A DNA stretch of 64,000 nucleotides from CAIMZW01 sp037133095 (GCA_037133095.1 JBAXOT010000007.1:10102-74101), one strand, 5' to 3'. Shown: positions 1 through 9,065, numbered from the stretch's first letter. The notes: generated from the sequence alone by a model not told the origin. Numbers and translations are program-made.

Positions 1-124
1 TTTGGCACGTGATCAAGGTACGAAGGTCGTTCAAAATCTCGTCCACGGTTCTGATTCAGCCGAATCTGCAGAACGTGAAATCGCAATTTTCTTTTCTGAA
101 CTTTCAGAAGTGAAGGGAAACTAA
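1..124 (+). CDS. ndk: Nucleoside diphosphate kinase, C-terminal end (partial)
   Basis: Only the last 40 codons lie in the window, read from base 2 to a TAA at 122-124. The visible residues include NLVHGSDSAESAEREIAIFF, the conserved C-terminal signature of nucleoside diphosphate kinase, which moves phosphate from ATP to other nucleoside diphosphates. The catalytic histidine lies upstream and is not visible. The stop overlaps the ATG of mreB by one base (TAATG), so the two are probably co-transcribed; ndk next to the mre genes is a familiar actinobacterial arrangement. The identification is secure despite truncation. Confidence 0.9.
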   Translation, partial: LARDQGTKVVQNLVHGSDSAESAEREIAIFFSELSEVKGN

Positions 125-1167
125 TGTCAAAGAAGAACCCCAGCCGAATGTCTTTTATCGGACGTGACATGGCTGTCGATCTTGGAACCGCCAACACCTT
201 GGTTTATGTTCGTGGTCGTGGAATTGTTTTGAACGAGCCAAGCGTGGTTGCTATCAATCAAGACACTGGCGGAATTTTGGCAGTAGGACTTGAAGCAAAA
301 AGAATGATTGGTCGAACTCCGGGCAACATCGTGGCGATTCGTCCGCTCAAAGATGGCGTTATCGCAGATTTTGATACCACCGAGCGAATGCTTCGATACT
401 TTATTCAAAAAGTGCATCGTCGACGTTATTTGGCAAAGCCTCGAATCGTCGTCTGCGTTCCCTCTGGAATTACTGGAGTAGAACAGCGCGCAGTTAAAGA
501 CGCTGGTTATGCCGCGGGTGCCCGAAAGGTCTACATCATTGAAGAGCCAATGGCAGCGGCAATTGGTGCCGGTCTACCTATTCATGAACCAACTGGAAAT
601 ATGGTTGTTGATATCGGTGGCGGAACGACCGAAGTTGCGGTTATTTCTCTGGGAGGAATTGTTGTTGCTCTCTCCATTCGAATCGGTGGCGATGAACTCG
701 ATCAGGCAATTATCGATTGGGTAAAACGCGAGTACTCCTTGATGCTCGGCGAGCGAACTGCCGAAGAGATCAAAATGGCTATTGGTTCTGCAATTCAAAT
801 GCCAAACGAACCAGATGCCGAAATTCGTGGTCGTGACTTGGCAACTGGATTGCCTAAGACGATTCGAGTTTCTGCTGAAGATATTCGCAAGGCAATCGAA
901 GAGCCAGTTAATCAGATTGTAAATGCGGTCAAGAGCACGCTCGATAAGTGTCCGCCAGAACTATCCAGCGACCTTATGGATCGTGGGATTGTTCTTACTG
1001 GCGGCGGCGCACTTCTTCGCGGCTTAGACGAGCGCTTGCGACGAGAGACCAATATGCCTGTTCATGTATCAGAACGCCCACTTCAGGCGGTTGCCGAAGG
1101 CTCGGGTAAGTGCGTAGAAGAGTTTGAGGCCTTGGAGAAGGTTTTAATCTCGGAACCACGCCGTTAA
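124..1167 (+). CDS. mreB: Rod shape-determining protein MreB
   Basis: Bacterial actin homologue of 347 residues, the usual MreB length. It forms membrane-associated filaments that position the lateral-wall synthesis machinery. The actin-type phosphate-1 motif DLGTANT is at residues 19-25 and the phosphate-2 motif DIGGGTTE near 163-170; a LTGGGALLRG segment near 290 completes the ATP site. The start is supported by an AAGGGA ribosome-binding site just upstream inside the end of ndk. mreC follows after 34 nt, so this is the first gene of a five-gene elongation operon (mreB, mreC, mreD, mrdA, rodA). Confidence 0.97.
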   Translation: MSKKNPSRMSFIGRDMAVDLGTANTLVYVRGRGIVLNEPSVVAINQDTGGILAVGLEAKRMIGRTPGNIVAIRPLKDGVIADFDTTERMLRYFIQKVHRRRYLAKPRIVVCVPSGITGVEQRAVKDAGYAAGARKVYIIEEPMAAAIGAGLPIHEPTGNMVVDIGGGTTEVAVISLGGIVVALSIRIGGDELDQAIIDWVKREYSLMLGERTAEEIKMAIGSAIQMPNEPDAEIRGRDLATGLPKTIRVSAEDIRKAIEEPVNQIVNAVKSTLDKCPPELSSDLMDRGIVLTGGGALLRGLDERLRRETNMPVHVSERPLQAVAEGSGKCVEEFEALEKVLISEPRR

Positions 1168-1201
1168 TTCTTATCAGTCACCAGTAACAAGGAGATAACT
1201 C

Positions 1202-2176
1202 GTGGCACCAGCCGGGAATAATCGTTCTCGACTTCTGCTTGTGGTTCTTCTTGTTACCGCGCTCTTTTTTATTACATTGGACCTTCGTGGCGTGAGTCTG
1301 GCTAAAGGCTCAAGAAGTGTCACTCAATCTGTGCTTGCTCCGGTCCAACGCGCCGTCTCAAGTGCCTTTTCACCGGTTGGCAATTTTTTTAGTAATGTGA
1401 AAAATTTTGGAAAAACTAAAGCTCGAGTAACCGAACTTGAAACCGAAAACGCAAAACTCCAATCTCAACTGATTCTCAATAAGGACATTCAAGGTCAGCT
1501 GACTCAATTGCGAGGAGCTTTGGATCTGGCTGGTAGGGCTGGCTACACCGTGGTCTCCGCACGTGTAATTGGCAAAGGTTCGACCTCTACTTTTTCGGAA
1601 ACTTTTACCATCGATGCCGGAACAAGGGATGGCATTAGAAGAGATATGACAGTCATCGCGAGCTCTGGCTTGGTGGGAGTCGTGAAGTCCGTGACTTCAT
1701 CCTCTGCCATCGTGCTCTTAATGAGTGATCCAACTTTTCGAATCGGTGTGCGAATTGCCGGAACGCAGAGCGCAGGCGTTTTGCTCGGGCAAGGGGACAC
1801 TTCATACACGCTCCAACTTTTGGATCCAGCCGGAACTATCACTGTTGGAGCCGAGCTGGTTTCGCTGGGCAGTGATGGCGATAAGCCATTTGTTCCTGGC
1901 ATACCGGTAGGTCGCGTTACTTCAGTCGATCGCACTTCCACATCATTGACACAACAAGCAACGGTGATTGGACTGACCAATCTTCAAACCGTTGGCGTTG
2001 TTTCCGTCATCACGAAGATGGCGAAACAGAATCCAAAAGATTCGCTTGTCCCTACTCCGATTCCAACCGTCACGGTGACAGCCCAACCCGTCCCTTTCAC
2101 CCCACCAATTATTTTGCCGAGTTTGAGTCCATCACCTGGTACCAGCGCCTCACCATCACCAAAAGCGACCAAATGA
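1202..2176 (+). CDS. mreC: Rod shape-determining protein MreC
   Basis: Membrane-anchored scaffold of the elongation complex, 324 residues. A single transmembrane helix lies at about residues 11-25, followed by a heptad-like coiled coil (about 70-105) and the beta-domain typical of MreC. The last 45-50 residues are a Pro/Ser/Thr-rich tail, common in actinobacterial MreC. Translation starts at GTG 1202, preceded by a strong AAGGAG about 6 nt upstream. The stop overlaps the mreD start (ATGA), indicating translational coupling. Confidence 0.93.
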   Translation: MAPAGNNRSRLLLVVLLVTALFFITLDLRGVSLAKGSRSVTQSVLAPVQRAVSSAFSPVGNFFSNVKNFGKTKARVTELETENAKLQSQLILNKDIQGQLTQLRGALDLAGRAGYTVVSARVIGKGSTSTFSETFTIDAGTRDGIRRDMTVIASSGLVGVVKSVTSSSAIVLLMSDPTFRIGVRIAGTQSAGVLLGQGDTSYTLQLLDPAGTITVGAELVSLGSDGDKPFVPGIPVGRVTSVDRTSTSLTQQATVIGLTNLQTVGVVSVITKMAKQNPKDSLVPTPIPTVTVTAQPVPFTPPIILPSLSPSPGTSASPSPKATK

Positions 2177-2694
2177 GTCCGTTTCGCATCGCTTCGAGCG
2201 CGATATTTCTCTTGATAGTTTTCGTATTTCAAGAAACGCTCGTGGCTCAAATCGATCTCCCGGTTGCGGGGTTCTCCCTCTACCTTTTTGCACTCATTGG
2301 GTTAATTTCTCTCGAAGATCGTTCCGGTGCCCTGATCTTAGGATTCCTTGGTGGGCTAATTTTGGATCTCTCGCCATCCACAGATTCCCCTATTGGGCAA
2401 TGGGCCTTCGCTCTAACGGTCATTGGATATCTGCTCTCCACAAACAAAGAGAGCATCGGAGATTTCACGACCCGACCCCTTGCCTTTGTGCTTTTCGTTG
2501 CGGCTGGTGTGACCCTTTCGCTTTTCTTTTACTTAGCCATCGGTCTGCTCTTGGGTGAAAATAATGGTTCCATTTCTCGGCTCGTCAGCATCGTCTTAGG
2601 TAATGCGCTCTGGACTGTTCTCTTCTCACCGGTACTGCTCCCGATATTGCCGAAATTGCGGGCTCTTAGTTTGACGTCGCGAGAACGTATATGA
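2173..2694 (+). CDS. mreD: Rod shape-determining protein MreD
   Basis: Small, very hydrophobic protein of 173 residues with about five predicted membrane helices, matching the size and topology of MreD. It works with MreC in the membrane to support PBP2-RodA during side-wall growth. Sequence conservation in this family is low, so the assignment rests on hydrophobic profile plus position between mreC and the PBP2 gene. It overlaps both neighbours by four bases (ATGA), so the block is translationally coupled. Confidence 0.88.
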   Translation: MSPFRIASSAIFLLIVFVFQETLVAQIDLPVAGFSLYLFALIGLISLEDRSGALILGFLGGLILDLSPSTDSPIGQWAFALTVIGYLLSTNKESIGDFTTRPLAFVLFVAAGVTLSLFFYLAIGLLLGENNGSISRLVSIVLGNALWTVLFSPVLLPILPKLRALSLTSRERI

Positions 2695-4835
2695 ACCAAC
2701 GTTCCAGGCTTAATCTCGTAGTTTTTCAGACACTGGTGGCCTGTCTTCTTCTCGCTCTTCTTGGTCGACTCTTCTACATTCAGGTTGCAGATGGCTTGAG
2801 ATATCAAAACGCGGCTTTGAGTATTCAAAGTAGAGACATCATTACGCCGGCAATTCGTGGTGCCATCACGGACAGTTCCGGATTGCCCTTGGCAATGGAT
2901 CGACCTGGCCTACAAATCACAGTCGATAGAACTGCGATTGATGCCATGTCCGATAAAGGGAAAGCAGTTCTTATTCGGCTCGCAAAATTGTTGGGATTGA
3001 CGTATCCAGACCTATACAACCGCACAAGATTGTGCGGTGAATTAAAGGTGGGTTCTCGAGCCGGTTGCTGGAATGGAACTCGATATCAACCAATTCCAGT
3101 TACGAAACAAGCGACACAGGCGCAAGCTCTCAAAGTGCTGGAAAATTCGCAATCATTTAAGGGAATAGATGCCGCATCCGTTCCCATCCGTGCCTACCCA
3201 TCACTTGCCGGAGAAAATGCCGCGCATGTCCTGGGTTACGTTGGAACCGTAACTGAATCTGACTTAGCCAACACCACACAAAATTTCTTTCGCAACGAGA
3301 TCATCGGAAAAGCTGGACTTGAGTTTCAATACAACAAGTATCTGAGGGGAACGCCAGGGATCAAAACTGTGATCGTAGATCGGAAAGAAGCGGTTACGCA
3401 CCAGGCTCGAAATACCCCAGCTATTCCTGGCAACAATGTCATTACCAATATTGATGCCAGGCTTCAGGCTGCTACGGAAACTGCACTCGCCAATGCTGTG
3501 GTCCGTTCCCACTCTCTTGGCTATAAAGCCGATGGCGGTGCAGCTGTTGTCATGGATGTGCGTACGGGCAGAGTTTTGGCTATCGCTTCTTATCCAACGT
3601 ATGACCCCAATATTTGGGAGAGGGGGCTGACCACTGCCCAGGCTCAAAATCTCTTCAGCGATAAAAGTAATGTCCCGGCATTGAACCGTCCGCTGCAGGG
3701 AATGTACGCCCCGGCTTCTACTTTCAAAGCGATATCAATTGTCGCCGCCGCGAAGGCTGGCTACAGCATGAACGCGCAATATAACTGCCCTGCCCAAGTC
3801 ACCATCGGAAATCACATCTTCAAGAATTTCGAAACTAAATCACAAGGTGTTGTTGATATGTTGCATGCCATTGCAATTTCTTGCGACACGATTTGGTATC
3901 AAATCGCATATGACGAATGGGTACGCGATGGTGGACTTCGGCCAAAAACCGGTCTTCATGACTATTTCTTCAAGGCCGCGCTTGGCTTTGGACTTGGACA
4001 AAAAACCGGCATTGATATTCCAGGCGAGGCAACTGGTCGATTGCCAAATCGTGACTGGAAAGAAAAATGGTACGTGGCCAATAAAAGTTTCTTCTGCAAT
4101 TTCCAGACCAAGGCTCGTAAAGCCGACCTCACCCCGTACTTAATAGCAATAGCAAAAGAGAATTGCACGGACGGAAATATTATTCGCGCTGGAGACGCGG
4201 TGAACTTCTCAATCGGTCAAGGTGACACGTTAGTCACTCCGCTTCAGGAGACTCAGATCTATGCTGCAGTTGCTAATGGCGGAACGATGTATCAGCCAGA
4301 GATTGCCAGAGCCGTAGTCAAGCCGGATGGCACAGTAATAAAGACTTTTAAGCCCAAGATTGTCCGAAAGGCGCCACTAACAAAAGCCGACGTTACTTTT
4401 CTTCATAGTGCGCTCCGTCTCGTTGCTACCTCCGGAACTGCGGCTGCAGTGTTCTCGAATTTCCCTATTACTGTGGCCGGCAAAACTGGAACGGGCCAAG
4501 TCATTGGCACAAACGCCGACGGTTCTGCAAAAGATGACACATCTTGGTTCGCATCTTTTGCGCCTGTCGAAAAGCCACAATATGCCGTCATCATGATGGT
4601 CAGCCAAGGCGGCTTCGGCGCAGAAGTGAGCGCCGTCGGAGTAAAAGATATTTATTCGGCGATATATGGTGTGAATGGCTCGACGGTCGATCCCAAACAG
4701 GCCATCTTCCCGGACGGGCCACCGAAAGTTCTCCCCACGCTTGACGTAAAAAATGCCAAACTTCCCAAGAAGTCCAAACCCAGCACGGTACCTCTACCTT
4801 CCCCTAGTACATCAGTTGCAAAGAAGGTGGGATAG
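2691..4835 (+). CDS. mrdA: Penicillin-binding protein 2 (peptidoglycan transpeptidase)
   Basis: Class B penicillin-binding protein, 714 residues, that cross-links peptidoglycan during elongation in partnership with RodA. It has an N-terminal membrane anchor (about residues 9-28), a PBP dimerisation/pedestal domain, and a transpeptidase domain with all three active-site motifs: STFK at 343-346 (nucleophile Ser343), SCD at 397-399, and KTG at 598-600. An acidic, Pro/Ser-rich tail of about 50 residues follows the catalytic domain. It overlaps mreD by four bases and rodA starts 2 nt after its stop. Confidence 0.95.
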   Translation: MNQRSRLNLVVFQTLVACLLLALLGRLFYIQVADGLRYQNAALSIQSRDIITPAIRGAITDSSGLPLAMDRPGLQITVDRTAIDAMSDKGKAVLIRLAKLLGLTYPDLYNRTRLCGELKVGSRAGCWNGTRYQPIPVTKQATQAQALKVLENSQSFKGIDAASVPIRAYPSLAGENAAHVLGYVGTVTESDLANTTQNFFRNEIIGKAGLEFQYNKYLRGTPGIKTVIVDRKEAVTHQARNTPAIPGNNVITNIDARLQAATETALANAVVRSHSLGYKADGGAAVVMDVRTGRVLAIASYPTYDPNIWERGLTTAQAQNLFSDKSNVPALNRPLQGMYAPASTFKAISIVAAAKAGYSMNAQYNCPAQVTIGNHIFKNFETKSQGVVDMLHAIAISCDTIWYQIAYDEWVRDGGLRPKTGLHDYFFKAALGFGLGQKTGIDIPGEATGRLPNRDWKEKWYVANKSFFCNFQTKARKADLTPYLIAIAKENCTDGNIIRAGDAVNFSIGQGDTLVTPLQETQIYAAVANGGTMYQPEIARAVVKPDGTVIKTFKPKIVRKAPLTKADVTFLHSALRLVATSGTAAAVFSNFPITVAGKTGTGQVIGTNADGSAKDDTSWFASFAPVEKPQYAVIMMVSQGGFGAEVSAVGVKDIYSAIYGVNGSTVDPKQAIFPDGPPKVLPTLDVKNAKLPKKSKPSTVPLPSPSTSVAKKVG

Positions 4836-4837
4836 CT

Positions 4838-5971
4838 GTGAAAACTCGAATTCACCTGGGAAGCAATATCCGCGATTTCGATCACTGGCTCTCGCTCTCC
4901 GTCATTGCGTTGCTTGGCACGGGAACGATGTTGGTTTATGCCGCGACTAGAAGTTGGTTTGCGGCTCAGCACCTTGATCCGCAGTATTACTTAAAGCGCC
5001 ATATTCTTAACATCATTATTGGATCGGTGTTGGCGTATGGAACGACATTGGTCGATTACCGACTACTGCGGGCATACACACCGATTCTCTGGGGGCTAGG
5101 CGTTCTATCCCTGGTTGCCGTACTGGTGCCCGGAGTTGGCAGCACCGTGAATGGTGCACGCTCGTGGATTGCACTGCCTGGCGGTTTTCAATTGCAGCCA
5201 GCCGAGTTGGCGAAGACTTCCGTAATCATCGGTATGTCTATGCTCCTGGCTGAAGGAAGTGATCGCGGATCCGAGCCAGGTGACAGCGACGTGCTGCGCG
5301 CGCTAGCAATCGCAGCTCTCCCTATGATTCTTATTATTTCGCAACCAGATCTTGGCGAAGTCCTAATTATTTCTGCCGCCGTAATCTCTATCATCGCAGT
5401 TTCTGGCGCTCGTTCCAGATGGGTGGTTGGATTGTTATTGCTCGGGGTGCTGGGCAGTTTCGTGGCAGTTAAATCAGGCGTTATCCACGAATATCAGTTG
5501 AAGCGGCTTCAATCCTTTGTTGATCCCACTGCCGATCCGCAACAAAGTGGTTATCAACTTCGTCAATCTCGAATCACTATAGGTTCTGGGGGCGTCCTGG
5601 GCAAAGGACTGTTTAACGGATCGCAGACAAATGGTCGATTCGTCCCAGAGCAGCAAACCGACTTTATTTTCACCGTGGCCGGCGAGGAGTTGGGCTTTTT
5701 GGGCTCTGGCTTCATTTTGCTCTGCTTTGGCCTTTTTTTCTTCCGTGCTTTCATGATTGCTAGGCGCACCAGCGATGCTTTTGGCAGGTTGGTATGTGTG
5801 GGGGTGATTGCCTGGTTTGCCTTCCAGACCTTTGAAAATATTGGCATGACTATGGGTCTGATGCCTATGACCGGTGTCCCGCTGCCCTTCATGTCGTATG
5901 GTGGATCGAGCATGTTTGCTAACTTAGTTGGGCTGGGATTGCTCCAAAATGTGCATGTTAGGTCCCGTTAG
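4838..5971 (+). CDS. rodA: SEDS-family peptidoglycan polymerase RodA
   Basis: Polytopic membrane protein of 377 residues with about ten hydrophobic segments. It carries the SEDS signature LMPMTGVPLPFMSYGGSSM near the C terminus, shared by RodA, FtsW and SpoVE. These proteins are glycan-strand polymerases that work with a class B PBP. Placement directly after the PBP2 gene favours RodA over FtsW. It starts at GTG 4838 with AAGAAGG about 11 nt upstream. It closes the operon; a hairpin without a U-tract follows. Confidence 0.93.
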   Translation: MKTRIHLGSNIRDFDHWLSLSVIALLGTGTMLVYAATRSWFAAQHLDPQYYLKRHILNIIIGSVLAYGTTLVDYRLLRAYTPILWGLGVLSLVAVLVPGVGSTVNGARSWIALPGGFQLQPAELAKTSVIIGMSMLLAEGSDRGSEPGDSDVLRALAIAALPMILIISQPDLGEVLIISAAVISIIAVSGARSRWVVGLLLLGVLGSFVAVKSGVIHEYQLKRLQSFVDPTADPQQSGYQLRQSRITIGSGGVLGKGLFNGSQTNGRFVPEQQTDFIFTVAGEELGFLGSGFILLCFGLFFFRAFMIARRTSDAFGRLVCVGVIAWFAFQTFENIGMTMGLMPMTGVPLPFMSYGGSSMFANLVGLGLLQNVHVRSR

Positions 5972-6224
5972 GCGAGGCAAATTGGTCTTTGCCCCGCAAT
6001 CTGCGATACTTTCACCAGCGTTCAGCGCGTCGAGCGGACCTTTCGAAGGTCCTTAATCACTCGTCATCGCCGCGGACACTAGAGCTTTCTTACCTCCCAT
6101 GAGGTGGGCAGTTTTGAATGGAACGAGCAGTACCAGAAGTACCCACAAGGATTGCTCCTAGCGGAGCCTAGAGAAGTACCGAAGGCTATAAAGGTTTTTG
6201 GTACCCAGATGAGGATTTGGTGTT
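5972..6224 (+). promoter_or_regulatory. Structured leader between rodA and rne
   Basis: No gene is visible in these 253 bases. There are several inverted repeats: GGCAAA/TTTGCC at 5976-5993 just after rodA (no U-tract), a perfect 7-bp stem GGACCTT/AAGGTCC with a 3-nt loop near 6038-6054, and ACCTC/GAGGT near 6091-6104. The last part should be the 5' untranslated region of rne. RNase E mRNAs are often autoregulated through structured leaders, so a similar role is plausible but is inference. I saw no convincing sigma-70-type promoter and no tRNA features. Confidence 0.4.
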
Positions 6225-8540
6225 ATGGCGATAGAGCCAAAAGCCGCGCGCAAGCGGGCAGTTAAAAAGACCCCAGCAAAGAAATCTGCGGCTAAAACCG
6301 TGGAATCGACAATGGAAACTCCGGTTGCGGCTGCCCCTGAGGCAAAAGTCGCGGCAAAACGAACAAAAAAAGCCGTAGTTGCGGTACCACAAGAGGTAAT
6401 CGCTCCGATCGTTAGCGTTGCCAAGGCAACAGCCCCAGTTCCAGTTCCACTTTTTCAGGCTGCTCCGATTGCAGTTGCGCCTGCGAAGTCCAAAGATGCG
6501 CCTGCGGCTCCTGCCAAGGCCGCGCGAACACCGCAGAAGCAGACGGCAAAGGTTGAGTCTGACGAGACCCCCACTATTTCTGATGGCGATAGCGAGAACG
6601 ACGAAGCCAGCAATGAGCGTGGCCGCCGTCGTCGAGGTGGCCGTGGCCGCCGACGAAGTGGTCGAGATGGCGAGCCAACTGGTGACAGCCGAGATTCCGA
6701 CAGCGATGAATTGCTCGATCCAGGCAGCCTCGACGAAGAAACCGGCGAAGATTCCGAAGATTCAGATGCGCAAACCCATCGTCGCCGTCGCCGTCGCCGT
6801 TCCGCAACAGAAGGTGTAACACCGGGGGAGACCATCGAAGAAGATGGCGTTGTCACGGTGGTTAAGGTTCGCGAACCACGCGCTGACCAACCCAGTCGCG
6901 CCGATCGAGGAGATCGCCCAACTCGTGATCGCGGCGATCGCAATGATCGCAGCAAGAGTCGTCGCAATGATCGTCGAGATCGTGAGCCACGTGAATTTAC
7001 CCGTCGTCGCGGCACCATCATCACTGAATCCGAATTTCTAGCGCGCCGAGAATCTGTCGACCGCGAAATGTTGGTTCGACAAATGGGTGACCGAACTCAA
7101 ATTGCTGTCCTTGAAGACAAGATTATGGTCGAGCATTACGTGAACCGAAATAGCAATATTTCATATGTTGGTAACGTTTACCTTGGTCGAGTTCAAAACG
7201 TTCTGCCCTCCATGGAGGCAGCTTTCGTTGATATTGGTAAGGGTCGTAACGCAGTTCTTTATGCGGGCGAAGTTAATTGGGATGCTGCTGGGTTGTCGGA
7301 TGGTCATCCGCGTAAGATCGAACATGTTCTTAAGACTGGCCAACCAGTTTTGGTGCAGGTTACAAAAGATCCCATAGGGCAAAAAGGCGCTCGCTTAACC
7401 AGCCAGATCTCCTTGCCTGGTCGATATCTGGTCTACGTTCCAGGTGGCGAAATGAGCGGCATTAGCCGACGGTTGCCAGAGCAAGAGCGCTCGCGCTTAA
7501 AGACAATTCTTAAGAATTTAATCCCAGAAGAAGCCGGTGTCATTGTTCGCACGGCATCCGAAGGAGCCAGCGAAGAAGAACTCGAGCGCGATGTAGTTCG
7601 TCTGAAGACGCAATGGGAAGATATTGAAAAGAAGTCCAAAGCTTCAAGCACCTCAGCGCCATCATTGCTCTACAGCGAACCAGACCTTACGGTTCGCGTC
7701 ATTCGCGATATTTTCAACGAGGATTTCCGACGCCTAATTGTTCAAGGCGATGAAGCCTGGGATGACATAAATAACTACTTGGGTCATATCGCGCCAGAAC
7801 TCACGGCGAAAATTGAAAAGTGGACTGGCGTTCGCGATCTCTTTGCTGAGAATCGCATTGAAGAGCAACTCGCTAAGGCATTTGATCGCAAGGTCTACCT
7901 GCCTTCAGGAGGTTCGTTAGTCATTGATCGAACCGAAGCCATGATCGTTATTGATGTTAATACCGGAAAATTCATCGGTAAAGGTGGCAACCTCGAAGAG
8001 ACCGTTACCAAGAACAACCTCGAGGCGGCAGAAGAGATTGCCCGTCAACTTCGATTGCGAGATATGGGCGGAATTATTGTTATCGACTTTATCGATATGG
8101 CTCTTGAATCCAACCGCGACCAGGTCCTACGTCGACTTGTTGAATGTCTAGGTCGAGATCGCACCAAGCATCAGGTTGCTGAAGTAACAAGTCTTGGCTT
8201 GGTCCAAATGACTCGCAAGCGCGTGGGTCAAGGACTTATCGAAGCCTTCTCCACCACTTGCGAAAGTTGCGGCGGTCGAGGGATTCACATCCACAACGAG
8301 CCAGTCCGTAAGGTCTCGCTGGAGAAGGATATGGAGCAACGCTATGTGCCAAATCTGACTCGTGAGGATCCTTTAGATTCCCAAGATAGCGAAATGGATC
8401 TGGATTCAGAGCCGGAAGTAGAACCTGAAATCATGGCCGAAGAGCCAAAAATTGAGGTCGTTGTAGTGGAGACTCCCAGCGCTACCCCTGGGCGGAAGCG
8501 TCGCAGGGCTGTCAGCACCGGGATTATTACCCCGCAATAG
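6225..8540 (+). CDS. rne: Ribonuclease E/G family endoribonuclease
   Basis: Single-strand-specific endoribonuclease of RNA decay and rRNA processing, 771 residues. The first ~265 residues are low complexity: Ala/Lys-rich, then an acidic block, then Arg-rich stretches, a layout typical of actinobacterial RNase E. The conserved core follows: an S1 RNA-binding domain (about 300-390), then the DNase I-like catalytic domain with metal-binding aspartates in VIDVNTG (near 576) and VIDFIDM (near 622), and a zinc-link CESCGG (near 679). The C-terminal tail is acidic and ends in a basic patch. Position before rplU-rpmA-obgE is standard for the phylum. Confidence 0.95.
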   Translation: MAIEPKAARKRAVKKTPAKKSAAKTVESTMETPVAAAPEAKVAAKRTKKAVVAVPQEVIAPIVSVAKATAPVPVPLFQAAPIAVAPAKSKDAPAAPAKAARTPQKQTAKVESDETPTISDGDSENDEASNERGRRRRGGRGRRRSGRDGEPTGDSRDSDSDELLDPGSLDEETGEDSEDSDAQTHRRRRRRRSATEGVTPGETIEEDGVVTVVKVREPRADQPSRADRGDRPTRDRGDRNDRSKSRRNDRRDREPREFTRRRGTIITESEFLARRESVDREMLVRQMGDRTQIAVLEDKIMVEHYVNRNSNISYVGNVYLGRVQNVLPSMEAAFVDIGKGRNAVLYAGEVNWDAAGLSDGHPRKIEHVLKTGQPVLVQVTKDPIGQKGARLTSQISLPGRYLVYVPGGEMSGISRRLPEQERSRLKTILKNLIPEEAGVIVRTASEGASEEELERDVVRLKTQWEDIEKKSKASSTSAPSLLYSEPDLTVRVIRDIFNEDFRRLIVQGDEAWDDINNYLGHIAPELTAKIEKWTGVRDLFAENRIEEQLAKAFDRKVYLPSGGSLVIDRTEAMIVIDVNTGKFIGKGGNLEETVTKNNLEAAEEIARQLRLRDMGGIIVIDFIDMALESNRDQVLRRLVECLGRDRTKHQVAEVTSLGLVQMTRKRVGQGLIEAFSTTCESCGGRGIHIHNEPVRKVSLEKDMEQRYVPNLTREDPLDSQDSEMDLDSEPEVEPEIMAEEPKIEVVVVETPSATPGRKRRRAVSTGIITPQ

Positions 8541-8587
8541 CCCTTTGAACGGGGGCTCACACCCCCGCAATAGCCCTTTGAACGGGG
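8530..8587 (+). repeat. Tandem 25-bp duplication across the rne stop codon
   Basis: A 25-base unit occurs twice, at 8530-8554 and 8563-8587 (period 33). The first copy spans the end of the rne coding sequence including its TAG stop. Each copy begins CCCCG and ends CGGGG, so each can fold alone. In addition the junction CGGGGG-CTCACA-CCCCCG (8550-8567) makes a 6-bp stem. No U-tract follows, so it is not a standard intrinsic terminator. It may be a duplicated mRNA 3'-end structure, or a recent slippage event. Confidence 0.75.
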
Positions 8588-8604
8588 CGAAATCAGGCTC
8601 CAGT

Positions 8605-8743
8605 TTGACCCGAGAGTGGGGTAATCCGTACCCTTACCCTCTGCCCACTTGAAAAAGTGGCTGTTTGGAATGTTCAGTTTTTCTCGTTAGAAATTTAGCC
8701 CTCGCGTTCGAGGACTTGAAGAGTTACTTAGGAAGGTGTCACC
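8605..8743 (+). promoter_or_regulatory. Promoter and structured leader of rplU-rpmA
   Basis: A -35 box TTGACC (8605-8610) and -10 box TACCCT (8629-8634) are separated by 18 bp, giving a good housekeeping promoter. The resulting leader of about 100 nt holds two compact hairpins: CCACTT-GAAA-AAGTGG (8645-8660, a GNRA tetraloop) and CCTCG-CGTT-CGAGG (8700-8713). An AGGAAGG ribosome-binding site lies about 8 nt before the rplU start. Structured L21 leaders are known in other bacteria; whether this is one is inference. Confidence 0.55.
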
Positions 8744-9052
8744 GTGTACGCGATTGTTAAAGCTGGCGGCCGTCAAGAGAAGGTTGCCGTAGGCGACACA
8801 GTTGTAGTCGATCGTATCGATGCTGCCGTGGGCGATTCGGTCTCCTTTCCTGCACTGCTTATTGTCGATGGCGCTGCCATCACCACAGATGCGAAGACCC
8901 TGTCAGGCGTCGTCGTAACTGGCGAAATTCTTTCCGAAGAAAAAGGTCCAAAGATCGACATTCTTCGTTACAAGAACAAGACCGGCTATCGCCGTCGTCA
9001 AGGTTTCCGTTCACAACTCACGCGGGTAAAAATCACCGCGATCAACCTGTAG
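8744..9052 (+). CDS. rplU: 50S ribosomal protein L21
   Basis: 102-residue protein matching bacterial L21 throughout (opening YAIVKAGGRQEKV and the C-terminal YRRRQGFRSQLTRVKI). It binds 23S rRNA in the large subunit. The start is GTG 8744, chosen because AGGAAGG lies at normal spacing and the protein begins at the conserved MYAIVK. It is followed after 13 nt by rpmA, in the usual rplU-rpmA order. Confidence 0.98.
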   Translation: MYAIVKAGGRQEKVAVGDTVVVDRIDAAVGDSVSFPALLIVDGAAITTDAKTLSGVVVTGEILSEEKGPKIDILRYKNKTGYRRRQGFRSQLTRVKITAINL

Positions 9053-9065
9053 GGGGTGCAGACAA

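Noticed and set aside
6455..7024. Minus-strand frame of 189 codons within rne
   Set aside because: It is the complement of the repetitive Arg/Asp-coding part of rne and is almost only Arg, Ser and Pro.
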